A stretch of DNA of 6,961 bases, taken from assembly GCA_964487555.1 (NCBI GenBank), contig CAZART010000191.1:1-6961 (forward strand), given 5' to 3'. The translations under genes were made by a program, and so were the position numbers. The notes under the pieces were generated by a model. That model had not been told where the DNA came from, did no database searches, and worked only from the letters and a program-made list of their open reading frames with translations. The DNA comes from CAZART01 sp964487555. Its GTDB lineage: Bacteria; Bacteroidota; Rhodothermia; Rhodothermales; VXPQ01. Below are positions 1 to 6,961 of this stretch, piece after piece; the first letter of the stretch is position 1, and every line of letters begins with the position of its first letter.

Positions 1-50
1 ATGCCATGCCCCACACCTAGTTTTTGCAGCCGATTCCGCGGTGAAATCTC

Positions 51-2348
51 ATGCGCCTTTTCATTTCCCTTCTGACATTCGTCGCAATCGCGCTGTCGAG
101 CGCATCGGCGCAGTCGTTTTCGGATGCCTATGACAGGGCCGCCGAGACGGCGTTCATCGACTCGCTGATGGCGAGGATGACGCTCGAGGAGAAGCTCGGC
201 CAGCTCACGCAATATGCGGGCCAGTGGACAGTGACGGGGCCGACGGCATCGCAGCGCGGAGAGGAAGCGATTCGGGCGGGTGAGGTCGGGTCGTTCTTGA
301 ACATATTTGGCGCCGAGAACACGCGGCGCCTTCAACAGATTGCAGTCGAGGAATCTCGGCTCGGAGTTCCACTAATCTTCGGCGCCGACGTGATTCACGG
401 CTATCGGACCGTGTTTCCGGTGCCGCTTGCAGAGACGGCATCCTGGAACCTCGAGGCCGTCGAGAGAGCGGCGCGAATTGCCGCTCGCGAAGCCGCGGCG
501 GCGGGCATCCACTGGACGTTCGCACCGATGGTCGACGTCGCACGCGACGCACGGTGGGGACGCATCGTCGAGGGGAGCGGCGAGGATCCTTATCTGGGAA
601 GTCGCATGGCCGAGGCGAGGGTGCGCGGGTTCCAGGGATTGACTATGGAAGGCCTGAAGGCCGACTCGACGCTCCTCGCCACGGCCAAGCATTTCGCCGC
701 CTACGGTGCGGCCGAAGCGGGGCGTGATTACAATCCGGCCGATATCTCGGAGCGCACGCTGCGCGAGGTGTATCTCCCGCCCTTCAAGGCAGCGGTCGAT
801 GCCGGCGCGCAGACCCTGATGTCGGCCTTCAATGAGATCGGCGGCGTGCCCGCCACAGGAAGCCGGCACATCATGACGGAGATTCTGCGCGAGGAGTGGG
901 GCTTCGACGGATTCGTGGTGGCGGACTACACGGCCATCCTGGAGCTGGTAAACCACGGCGTCGCCGTCGACAGCGCGGCCGCCGGCCTGCGTGCGCTGAG
1001 AGCGGGTGTCGATATGAGTATGGTTGACGGGATCTACATCCGCAAGCTTCCGGAGCTCGTTCGCGAAGGAATTCTTTCCGACGAGATTGTCGATGAGTCC
1101 GCGCGACGTGTGCTTCGCGGAAAATACCGAGCGGGCCTCTTCGAAGATCCTTTTCGGTACAATGATGTGAGCCGCGAGGCCGCGACGATTCTATCGGAGG
1201 AGCACCGCGCCTTCGCGCGCGAGATGGCCGGCCAGTCGATCGTTCTCCTGAAAAATGACGACGGCACCCTTCCTCTCTCCAAAGATCTACGGAGCGTCGC
1301 CGTTATCGGCGCGTTGGCGGCGGATTCGCTTTCCGCGCTAGGCGCGTGGGCGGTCAGCGGGCAAAAACAGGACGCGATACCGATCCTCGATGGAATCCGG
1401 CGAGCGCTTCCGGAGGCCGACGTCCGTTACGCACCCGGGTATCCGAGCGCCATTCGACCGGATTATCTGCCGTTCGAAGAGGCCGTACGCATCATGCTCA
1501 GCGAGGATACATCCGGCCACGACGAAGCTGCCGCACTTGCGCGCAGCAGTGACGCCGTCGTACTCGTTCTCGGTGAACATCGTGAGCTGTCGGGCGAGGC
1601 CGCCAGCCGTGCCGATGTCGGTCTTCCCGGCGCCCAGACGACGCTCGCGAGGCGCGTCATCGAGGCGGCAGGCGACAAGCCGGTCGTCGTCGTCCTGACG
1701 AACGGTCGGCCGCTGGCGATCCCGTACGTCGCGGAGGCTGCGCCGGCGATCCTCGAGAGCTGGCAGCTCGGCATCGAGATGGGTCCGGCCGTCGCCGACG
1801 TGCTCTTCGGCGACGTGAATCCCGGCGGCAAGCTTCCCGTCACGTTCCCTCGCACCACGGGACAGGAGCCGCTCTATTACAATCACAAAAAGACGGGACG
1901 GCCGCCCGCCGAGGGTAACAAGTACAATTCGAAGTACATCGACGTCCACTGGACGCCGCTCTACCCCTTCGGCCACGGCCTTTCCTACACCACCTTCTCC
2001 TATGCCAACCTCCAGCTCCCCAAGAGAAGCATCCGGCGGGATGAGACATTGACCGTGACCGTAGACGTAACGAATACCGGGAATCGCACCGGGACGGAGG
2101 TCGTTCAGCTGTATGTGCATGACGAATCAGCCGCCGTGACCCGGCCTGTAATCGAGTTGAAGGGGTTCGAGCGCATTGTGCTCGCCCCGGGCGAAACGCG
2201 TACGGTACGTTTTACACTGATTTCCGACGAGCTGATGTTCTGGGGGATGAACGATTCCTGGATCGTGGAACCCGGCTATTTCACCGTGCACGTGGGTACG
2301 TCGTCTGCGGATACGCTCTCCGACCGGTTTGAACTGACAGACGAGTAG
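51..2348 (+). CDS. bglX: Periplasmic beta-glucosidase, glycoside hydrolase family 3 (BglX type)
   Basis: This is a 765-residue enzyme expected to remove terminal beta-linked glucose (or similar sugars) from oligosaccharides in the periplasm by a retaining mechanism. A signal peptide covers residues 1-20, with likely cleavage at ASA|QS. The GH3 N-terminal barrel spans about 36-360 and includes WGR at 169-171, KHF at 213-215 and the nucleophile Asp292 in GFVVADY. The GH3 C-terminal domain spans about 390-630; Glu516 in SGEAASR aligns with the HEASSR segment of E. coli BglX and is the best acid/base candidate. YPFGHGLSYTTF begins at 638, and a fibronectin-III-like domain follows at about 665-745. 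From memory E. coli BglX is also about 765 residues, so the protein looks full length. The ATG at 51 is supported by the signal peptide and a weak GGTGA seven bases upstream. There is no T9SS tail, which fits a periplasmic location. One oddity is that the usual Ser before the nucleophile is Ala291. The family is certain; the exact substrate is inferred. Confidence 0.95.
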   Translation: MRLFISLLTFVAIALSSASAQSFSDAYDRAAETAFIDSLMARMTLEEKLGQLTQYAGQWTVTGPTASQRGEEAIRAGEVGSFLNIFGAENTRRLQQIAVEESRLGVPLIFGADVIHGYRTVFPVPLAETASWNLEAVERAARIAAREAAAAGIHWTFAPMVDVARDARWGRIVEGSGEDPYLGSRMAEARVRGFQGLTMEGLKADSTLLATAKHFAAYGAAEAGRDYNPADISERTLREVYLPPFKAAVDAGAQTLMSAFNEIGGVPATGSRHIMTEILREEWGFDGFVVADYTAILELVNHGVAVDSAAAGLRALRAGVDMSMVDGIYIRKLPELVREGILSDEIVDESARRVLRGKYRAGLFEDPFRYNDVSREAATILSEEHRAFAREMAGQSIVLLKNDDGTLPLSKDLRSVAVIGALAADSLSALGAWAVSGQKQDAIPILDGIRRALPEADVRYAPGYPSAIRPDYLPFEEAVRIMLSEDTSGHDEAAALARSSDAVVLVLGEHRELSGEAASRADVGLPGAQTTLARRVIEAAGDKPVVVVLTNGRPLAIPYVAEAAPAILESWQLGIEMGPAVADVLFGDVNPGGKLPVTFPRTTGQEPLYYNHKKTGRPPAEGNKYNSKYIDVHWTPLYPFGHGLSYTTFSYANLQLPKRSIRRDETLTVTVDVTNTGNRTGTEVVQLYVHDESAAVTRPVIELKGFERIVLAPGETRTVRFTLISDELMFWGMNDSWIVEPGYFTVHVGTSSADTLSDRFELTDE

Positions 2349-2412
2349 CAGCGAGCTGCGAACCGGAGCCGACAGGTGCCGCCGACCGACCGCCGCCAAG
2401 CCCCTCCCGCAC

Positions 2413-2499
2413 CGTCGATTGGCCTCGCTACCGGACGGCATCGTCGATTCGGCACGTAACCGGACGGCATCATCGATTCGGCTCGCTACCGTCGCCACC
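2413..2499. repeat. 29-bp tandem repeat, three imperfect units, overlapping the end of the lipoprotein gene
   Basis: Three consecutive 29-bp units lie at 2413-2441, 2442-2470 and 2471-2499. Units one and two match at 24 of 29 positions and share the block ACCGGACGGCAT. Unit three matches well only over its first 21 bases. Read another way, a 24-bp segment at 2430-2453 recurs at 2459-2482 with one mismatch. The array fills part of the gap between the two convergent genes and runs through the stop codon (2470-2472) of the minus-strand lipoprotein gene, so that protein's last residues (GSEPNR) are encoded in the array. I see no hairpin with a T-run here, so it does not look like an ordinary terminator. 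Confidence 0.7.
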
Positions 2500-3525
2500 G
2501 TCGTCATCACTCGAAGCAACGTCGTGGTAATCGGGAAAAATCGCGATCAGTCCGGCATCCGGCAGCGTTTCGGAGTGGCCTGCGACGAGCTGCTCCATGT
2601 AGCGCTGGAGAAAAAAATCGAACGGATCGCTCGGATCCTGATCGATGATCTGCAGATCCGAACGGATCATAAACAGTTTTCCGAAAGCTAGCGTGCTGCC
2701 GAAGAAGAACATGTAGTTCTCGGCGGCGGGGTCGCTCGGCGGCGGGACCTCGATCGTATCCCCCGAATCAAAGATCTGGACCACGAGATCCTCTTCAATG
2801 CGGATGTCCGCGATCCGGCCGCGAATGGCCGGCGGTGGAAGAAACTCCCGAGGATCGGCGAGCAAGTCGTTGGCCTCCACCTCCATCCCGGGCGCCTCAC
2901 TCAAATCGAGCAAATCCTCGAGCTCGATGCCGAGGGCCTCCATCAACCCCTTTCCGGGAATGCCGCAGATTTCCATCTCGACCGGATGCAGGCGTATACG
3001 TCCGTCGGGCGTCGCCGTCATCTCGGCCTTCATCTCGAAGGGAATATTGACGATTTTGTGGAGCGTGCCGGCCTGCACGAGGTACCCGTCCTCCGTCGAC
3101 ATCGCGTGCAGCGACAACGGCGCATCCGGATAATCGAAAACGTAGCGGTTAAACAGATACAACATGTTCTCGGGCGTGAGGCCGACTTCAGCCGTCACGA
3201 TATCGATCGCGAAGGACTCGCTGTCTCCGAAGTCGATGACCTCATAACCCGGCAGCGGCTCCATACGCCCACGCAGCTCCCGAATCTGCAGCGGCAAAAG
3301 AGGATCGATCCTGAAGTGCACGCCCTGCATCTCGACCAGTGTGATAGAATCCGGGGCGGCCGCGCCCGGCGGGGGCGTCAGATCCTGTTCGTCCGAGGGA
3401 GGGGGCGTCTCGACGTATATCGTTTCCCCGGGATACGTGCAGCAGCATCCAACGAGCAGCGCGGCGCCTGCCAGCAAGGCGACCGCGACAATGATCCACG
3501 GAATATGACGACGGCTAGGACGCAC
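2470..3525 (-). CDS. Putative lipoprotein of unknown function
   Basis: I do not recognise this 351-residue protein. It starts with a lipoprotein signal: Arg-rich residues 2-7, a hydrophobic core at about 8-26 and a lipobox L24-V-G-C27. The lipidated Cys27 is followed directly by two more cysteines. A Pro/acidic linker with PPPSD and TPPPG follows at about 38-55. The main body begins with VHFRIDPLLPLQ and includes the segment GLTPENMLYLFNRYVFDYP. A stretch ending MTATPDGRIRLHPVEM, followed by GIPGKGLMEALGI, hints weakly at a lipid-binding fold of the DUF2993/LmeA kind. An aromatic segment ENYMFFFGSTLAFGKLFMI follows. The protein ends in an acidic, low-complexity tail (SSDDDGGDG). The start is GTG, chosen because GGAG sits four bases upstream and the signal sequence follows at once. 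It is divergent from the next gene and convergent with bglX, so context gives no clue to its role. The coding call and lipidation are well supported; the fold suggestion is speculative. Confidence 0.85.
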   Translation of the reverse strand: MRPSRRHIPWIIVAVALLAGAALLVGCCCTYPGETIYVETPPPSDEQDLTPPPGAAAPDSITLVEMQGVHFRIDPLLPLQIRELRGRMEPLPGYEVIDFGDSESFAIDIVTAEVGLTPENMLYLFNRYVFDYPDAPLSLHAMSTEDGYLVQAGTLHKIVNIPFEMKAEMTATPDGRIRLHPVEMEICGIPGKGLMEALGIELEDLLDLSEAPGMEVEANDLLADPREFLPPPAIRGRIADIRIEEDLVVQIFDSGDTIEVPPPSDPAAENYMFFFGSTLAFGKLFMIRSDLQIIDQDPSDPFDFFLQRYMEQLVAGHSETLPDAGLIAIFPDYHDVASSDDDGGDGSEPNR

Positions 3526-3752
3526 GTTGCTCCATAATACATGCCCGACAGCGTGAGATGCACGTTTTGTAAAGAATCCGTGAGAGCTACCGCATAACTA
3601 CGTTCGTCGAGACGGTCCGTGCGTATTCATAGTCTGGCGCTGCCTTGCTCGCCTAACGGTAGGTGTTGAGGCGAAACTGCGTACTAGATTGGCGCGTCGA
3701 CCCGTCTGTCGATCTACTAATGACGTCTAACCTGACAAATTTGCACCGACAT
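3526..3752. promoter_or_regulatory. Divergent intergenic region, presumed promoters for both flanking genes
   Basis: This gap separates the divergent lipoprotein gene (start at 3525, minus strand) and the secreted DNRLRE gene (start at 3753, plus strand), so both promoters should lie here. I could not identify a convincing sigma-70 pair or a Bacteroidota-style TTTG / TAnnTTTG pair. The only structure I see is a small imperfect hairpin at 3650-3673: an 8-bp stem, a 7-base loop and one bulged G at 3668. It has no T-run. Regulatory function is inferred from position only. Confidence 0.4.
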
Positions 3753-4718
3753 ATGACGCTTCGTTTTACGGCTATTTTTGTCGTTTCCTTGTTTCTTGCT
3801 CCGCTCGTGATCGCACAGGAGGAAGTAACGCTCGAGTCTTCGAAGGATAATACCCTCTTTGAAGCCGCAGAAGGTGACCTCAGTAATGGCGCCGGAGAGC
3901 ATTTCTTCGTCGGCCGAACGGCGACGGGTAACAACCGGCGCGGTCTTCTTGCGTTCGATGTCGACGGCGCTCTTCCTGACGGCGCCATCATCAATACAGC
4001 GGTTCTCACGCTGCATGTCTCAAATGTACCGCCAGGGGCTGGGACGGAGACGATCACCCTTCACCAACTTACCGCCGACTGGGGAGAAGGAACGTCCGAC
4101 GCCTCAGGCGCGGAGGGGGCAGGTGCCGCGTCCGAGACCGGAGATGCGACGTGGATACATCGTTTCTTCGATACGGATTTGTGGGCGAATGCCGGTGGAG
4201 ATTTCGAGGAGAGCCCCAGCGCGACGTTCGAGGTGGACGGCATTGGCACCTATGACGTGAGTTCGGACGAATTGACCGATGACGTTCGCTCTTGGGTAGG
4301 GGAGCCGGCTTCGAACTTCGGATGGATTCTCGTCGGAAATGAGAGCGAGGAAATGACGGCACGGCGATTCGACAGCCGCGAAAACGGAACGGGCGGCGAC
4401 CGGCCGCAACTCACGATCACCTATATCTCAGGCACGGCCGCGGAACCCACTAATCTGCCGACGACACTTCGCCTGACGGGGAACTATCCGAACCCCTTCG
4501 CGGAATCAACGACGATTCATTTTGAAGTCGAACGGCCGCAACACGTTTCTTTGACGCTGTACGATGTGCTCGGCCGCGCCGTGAAGCCCCTCGTGCGTGG
4601 ACATCGCACTGCGGGGCCGCACGAAATCGCCGTAAGCTCCAGCGGCCTGCCTGCCGGAACGTATCTCTACTGCTTCGACGATGGGGGCCGCTGCGGGCGG
4701 ATGACGATCATTCCCTGA
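3753..4718 (+). CDS. Secreted DNRLRE-domain protein with C-terminal T9SS sorting domain
   Basis: This 321-residue exported protein was probably released, or anchored at the cell surface, by the type IX secretion system. Residues 1-21 form a signal peptide with likely cleavage at VIA|QE. Residues about 25-225 resemble the DNRLRE/disaggregatase-related beta-sandwich (now linked to CBM96): a KDNTLFE opening, then the typical RRGLLAFDV, LPDGAIINTAVLTLHV and a closing RPQLTITY. Residues about 239-321 form the sorting domain: LRLTGNYPNPF (NYPNPF at 244-249), then VSLTLYDVLGRAVKPLV, then GLPAGTYLY. There is no enzyme domain, so binding to a glycan or a structural role is more likely than catalysis; that is inferred. 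The frame is open further upstream (GTG at 3663, ATG at 3720), but only the ATG at 3753 puts the signal peptide at the N-terminus. No clear Shine-Dalgarno precedes it, which is common in Bacteroidota. Two cysteines close to the C-terminus (YCFDDGGRC) are an unusual touch. Confidence 0.88.
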   Translation: MTLRFTAIFVVSLFLAPLVIAQEEVTLESSKDNTLFEAAEGDLSNGAGEHFFVGRTATGNNRRGLLAFDVDGALPDGAIINTAVLTLHVSNVPPGAGTETITLHQLTADWGEGTSDASGAEGAGAASETGDATWIHRFFDTDLWANAGGDFEESPSATFEVDGIGTYDVSSDELTDDVRSWVGEPASNFGWILVGNESEEMTARRFDSRENGTGGDRPQLTITYISGTAAEPTNLPTTLRLTGNYPNPFAESTTIHFEVERPQHVSLTLYDVLGRAVKPLVRGHRTAGPHEIAVSSSGLPAGTYLYCFDDGGRCGRMTIIP

Positions 4719-4741
4719 GGCCGTCAGATCTTCGAACGTCG

Positions 4742-4774
4742 CAATGCCGCCGCTATCGTTCCAGCGCGGCAATG
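4742..4774. terminator. Candidate bidirectional hairpin between convergent genes
   Basis: CAATGCCGC at 4742-4750 pairs with GCGGCAATG at 4766-4774 with one A/A mismatch. Two further pairs form past a bulged C at 4751, leaving a 10-base loop at 4754-4763. It lies in the 109-bp gap where the DNRLRE gene (ending 4718) and the copper ATPase gene (ending 4828) converge, the right place for a shared terminator. No T-run follows on either strand, so it is not a classical intrinsic terminator. The call is positional and weak. Confidence 0.25.
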
Positions 4775-4827
4775 ACCCGACCCGGCCGCGTCCGGACGTC
4801 GAAAAAGGCCGAATCATCAGACTGTCG

Positions 4828-6961
4828 TTAGTCGATCCGAAGCCGACGCGCGTTGATCGCTACGACGACCGTGCTCAGACTCATGAGCACGGCGCCGGCC
4901 GCCGGGCTCAGCACGATGCCCGCCCAGACCAGCGCGCCCGCGGCGAGGGGGATAGCGACGATATTATATCCTGCCGCATACCAGAGATTCTGTACCATTT
5001 TCTTGTACGTCGCTTTGGCCAGCCGAATGATCTGAACGACGTCGATCGGATCGCTCTCGACGAGGATGATGTCCGCAGTCTCAACGGCCACGTCGGTGCC
5101 GGCGCCGATGGCAATGCCCACGTCCGCCGTGGCCAGCGCCGGTGCGTCGTTCACGCCGTCACCTGTCATCGCGACGATGCGACCCTCCTCCTGCAGCCTC
5201 CGTACGACGTCCGACTTTTCGTCGGGAAGCACCTCGGCGATGACGCGGTCGAGCCCAAGGTCTGCGGCGACCCAATCCGCGACCTCCTGACGGTCGCCAG
5301 TCAGCATCACGACGTCGATTCCTATATCGTGCAAGGCCTTCACGGCGTCTCTTGACGACGGCCGGATGACGTCGGCCAGTGCGAGTGCACCCAGTATCTC
5401 ACCCTCGCGCACGACGAATACGACCGTCTTACCTTTCATCTCGAGCGCTTCTCGCGTCGCGTCGGTGGCAAGGCCTTCCTGTTTGAGTGCCCCGGGGCTA
5501 AGAATTTGAACGACGCTTCCTTCGACGGACGCCTGGACGCCTTTCCCCGTGAGCGCTTCAAAATCTTGCGCCGAAGGGACGTCGATGCCGCGCTCGGCGG
5601 CGGAGCGCATCACGCCGGCTGCGAGGGGATGTTCGCTGTGATTCTCCACCGCAGCCGCCAAACGGAGCACGTCGTTCTCGCTCGCTTCGGTTCCGTAGAC
5701 GATTACGTCCGAAACTCCGAAACGGCCTTCCGTCAGGGTTCCTGTCTTGTCGAAAATGATCGTATCCACATCGCGGGCGCGTTCGAATGCCGATCGATTG
5801 CGGATGAGCAGTCCCTTACGGGCGCTGATCGCCGTCGACACCGCCACGACCAGCGGAACGGCCAGACCCAGCGCATGAGGGCACGTGATGACCATAACGG
5901 TTACGGCCCGCTCTACGGCGAACGTGAGATCCTCCCCCGAGAGGACGAGCCAGGCGACGAATGTCGCCGACCCTACCGTCAGAGCGATGACCGTGAGATA
6001 AAAGGCGGCGCGATCCGCCAGATCCTGGGTCCGGCTCTTTGTCCCCTGAGCCTCTCGAACCAGCTTAATTACCTGATTCAGATAGCTTTCTTCGCCCGTT
6101 TTTCCGACTTCGACGACGAGCGAACCGCGGCCGTTGATGCTGCCCGCGATCACCTCATCGCCTTCGGATTTGTCGACGGGTCTGCTCTCGCCCGTCAGCA
6201 TGCTTTCATTTACGTCGCTTCGACCCTCCACGACGTTCCCGTCGGCAGGAATTTTCTCACTACTCTTGATCCGCACGCGGTCTCCCTTCGATAGATCGGC
6301 GACCGGAACGTCCTCGGTCGTGCCGTCTTCACGAATGAGATGGGCTTCGGCGGGCATCAGTCGAGCCAGTTCCTCGAGGGCGCGGCTCGCTCCCATCACG
6401 CTTCGCATCTCGATCCAGTGCCCGAGGAGCATCAGGTCGATGAGTGTGGCCGTTTCCCAGAAGAAGAGCTCCCCCGGCACGCCGATTACCACGGCCGTGC
6501 TGTAGATGAACGCCACCGATATGGCAAATCCGACGAGCGTCATCATCCCCGGGCGGCGTTCGCGGAGCTCGTCGACGAGGCCTGTCAGGAATGGCCAGCC
6601 GCCGTAGAGATACACAAACGTGCTGAGTGCAAGCAGCACATAAACATCGCCGGGAAACGACAGCGCTTCCATCAACCCCAGCCAATCCTGGATCATGGGG
6701 CTTAGCACCAGGATCGGGATCGTCACAGCGAGGGAGATCCAGAAGCGACGCTTGAACTCCTCGACCATCGCGGCATGATGACCATGGCCGCCATGCTCGC
6801 TATGACCCTTGTTCGAGCGGCCCCCTTCAGGGGTGCCATGACTTCCGTGCGAGCTGCCCCCTTCGTGGGGGTCATGGCCTTCGTGCGAGGTGCCTCCACC
6901 GTGGGCGTCATGGCCTTCGTGCGAGGTGCGCCTCGAATCGGCATCATGCCCCGTGCGCGCG
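4828..6961 (-). CDS. copB: Copper/silver-exporting P-type ATPase, P1B-3 (CopB) type; N-terminus cut off by the window edge
   Basis: This is an inner-membrane pump that uses ATP to expel Cu (or Ag) from the cytoplasm. Residues are numbered from the in-frame Met at 6768, which opens MVEEFKRRFW. Eight membrane segments are visible, at about 10-30, 41-60, 76-96, 100-116, 255-276, 284-311, 592-613 and 617-638. The actuator loop has TGES at 192-195. The membrane metal site is CPH at 296-298, the signature of subgroup P1B-3; Cu+-ATPases of subgroup P1B-1 have CPC. The phosphorylation site is DKTGT with Asp340. SEHP (His380-Pro381) marks the nucleotide domain, and TGDR at 490-493 and GDGVND at 536-541 complete the core. 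NLWYAAGYN and MSLSTVVVAINA fit the last two helices. Upstream of Met the frame stays open for 64 more codons to the edge with no stop and no ATG. They encode 14 histidines in Gly/Asp/Glu-rich repeats, a usual cytoplasmic metal-binding tail for CopB. I therefore place the true start beyond 6961 and treat the gene as 5'-partial. No HMA domain, regulator or chaperone gene is visible. Confidence 0.95.
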   Translation of the reverse strand, partial: ARTGHDADSRRTSHEGHDAHGGGTSHEGHDPHEGGSSHGSHGTPEGGRSNKGHSEHGGHGHHAAMVEEFKRRFWISLAVTIPILVLSPMIQDWLGLMEALSFPGDVYVLLALSTFVYLYGGWPFLTGLVDELRERRPGMMTLVGFAISVAFIYSTAVVIGVPGELFFWETATLIDLMLLGHWIEMRSVMGASRALEELARLMPAEAHLIREDGTTEDVPVADLSKGDRVRIKSSEKIPADGNVVEGRSDVNESMLTGESRPVDKSEGDEVIAGSINGRGSLVVEVGKTGEESYLNQVIKLVREAQGTKSRTQDLADRAAFYLTVIALTVGSATFVAWLVLSGEDLTFAVERAVTVMVITCPHALGLAVPLVVAVSTAISARKGLLIRNRSAFERARDVDTIIFDKTGTLTEGRFGVSDVIVYGTEASENDVLRLAAAVENHSEHPLAAGVMRSAAERGIDVPSAQDFEALTGKGVQASVEGSVVQILSPGALKQEGLATDATREALEMKGKTVVFVVREGEILGALALADVIRPSSRDAVKALHDIGIDVVMLTGDRQEVADWVAADLGLDRVIAEVLPDEKSDVVRRLQEEGRIVAMTGDGVNDAPALATADVGIAIGAGTDVAVETADIILVESDPIDVVQIIRLAKATYKKMVQNLWYAAGYNIVAIPLAAGALVWAGIVLSPAAGAVLMSLSTVVVAINARRLRID
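6772..6951 (-). repeat. Five tandem 36-bp units encoding 12-residue His-rich repeats in the ATPase tail
   Basis: In the ATPase frame five 12-residue units follow one another at 6951-6916, 6915-6880, 6879-6844, 6843-6808 and 6807-6772. The first three begin GHD: GHDADSRRTSHE, GHDAHGGGTSHE and GHDPHEGGSSHG. The fourth is degenerate (SHGTPEGGRSNK), and the fifth becomes GHSEHGGHGHHA just before the membrane domain. At DNA level 6871-6893 and 6907-6929 are identical over 23 bases, and the copies at 6835 and 6799 are progressively more diverged. The histidines are kept while the spacers vary, as expected for a metal-binding tail grown by slippage or unequal recombination. The array may continue past the window edge. 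Confidence 0.85.

Noticed and set aside
1338..2120. A 260-codon open frame on the minus strand, inside bglX
   Set aside because: It lies wholly opposite a certain GH3 gene, its translation shows no recognisable domain, and long antisense frames are expected in GC-rich coding DNA.
2127..2519. A 130-codon minus-strand frame bridging the end of bglX and the 29-bp repeats
   Set aside because: It overlaps bglX and the end of the lipoprotein gene, shows no domain, and is open partly because of the repeat. It has no sign of being a real gene.
3534..3539. TATTAT on the minus strand as a -10 box for the lipoprotein gene
   Set aside because: It lies only eight bases before the GTG start and would leave almost no leader. 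There is no matching -35 element at a normal distance.
3650..3673. A possible integron attC-like site: GCCTAAC paired with GTTGAGGC
   Set aside because: The left box fits RYYYAAC, but the right box fails GTTRRRY because of an inserted G. The whole structure is about 24 bp, far below normal attC length, and no integrase or cassette is present.
3663..3752. An earlier start (GTG 3663 or ATG 3720) for the DNRLRE-domain gene
   Set aside because: Either start would put a polar 11- to 30-residue extension in front of a clear signal peptide. No ribosome binding site favours them.
5506..6294. A 262-codon open frame on the plus strand, inside the copper ATPase gene
   Set aside because: It is antisense to the conserved core of the P-type ATPase (CPH, DKTGT), and its Arg/His-rich composition is typical of a shadow frame.
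1..6961. A novel multi-gene defence or mobile system
   Set aside because: All four genes are single, strand-alternating housekeeping or envelope-type genes. There is no nuclease, transposase, recombinase, toxin-antitoxin pair, reverse transcriptase or array.

Overview
The window carries four protein-coding genes on alternating strands (+, -, +, -). They form two convergent pairs, with one divergent gap between the second and third genes. No two genes share a strand side by side, so nothing here looks like an operon. There is no rRNA, tRNA, CRISPR array, insertion sequence or phage gene that I can recognise. By eye the DNA is GC-rich. The proteins are acidic, exported proteins are abundant, and Shine-Dalgarno sequences are weak. 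The third gene ends in a type IX secretion (T9SS) sorting domain of the 'NYPNPF' kind. Together these suggest a GC-rich member of the Bacteroidota/Rhodothermota side of the tree, possibly a marine or salt-adapted one. This is an inference from protein character, not from a marker gene.

Layout: (1) 51-2348 (+) is a periplasmic family 3 glycoside hydrolase of the BglX type, complete with a signal peptide. (2) 2470-3525 (-) is a lipoprotein of unknown function; its 3' end runs into a small 29-bp tandem repeat at 2413-2499. (3) 3526-3752 is the divergent gap. (4) 3753-4718 (+) is a small secreted DNRLRE-domain protein with a C-terminal T9SS sorting domain. (5) 4828-6961 (-) is a P1B-3 type (CPH motif) copper/silver-exporting ATPase of the CopB type. 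Its reading frame stays open to the window edge through a histidine-rich stretch of five 12-residue repeats, so its true start lies outside the window.

The genes probably act independently: sugar release in the periplasm (BglX), an envelope lipoprotein, a secreted and possibly glycan-binding protein, and copper export across the inner membrane. The sequence does not show a new multi-gene system. The points most worth a second look are the repeat-built metal-binding tail of the ATPase, which start-codon-based gene calling would cut off, the unknown lipoprotein with its Cys-Cys-Cys lipobox, and the minisatellite that overlaps its stop codon.
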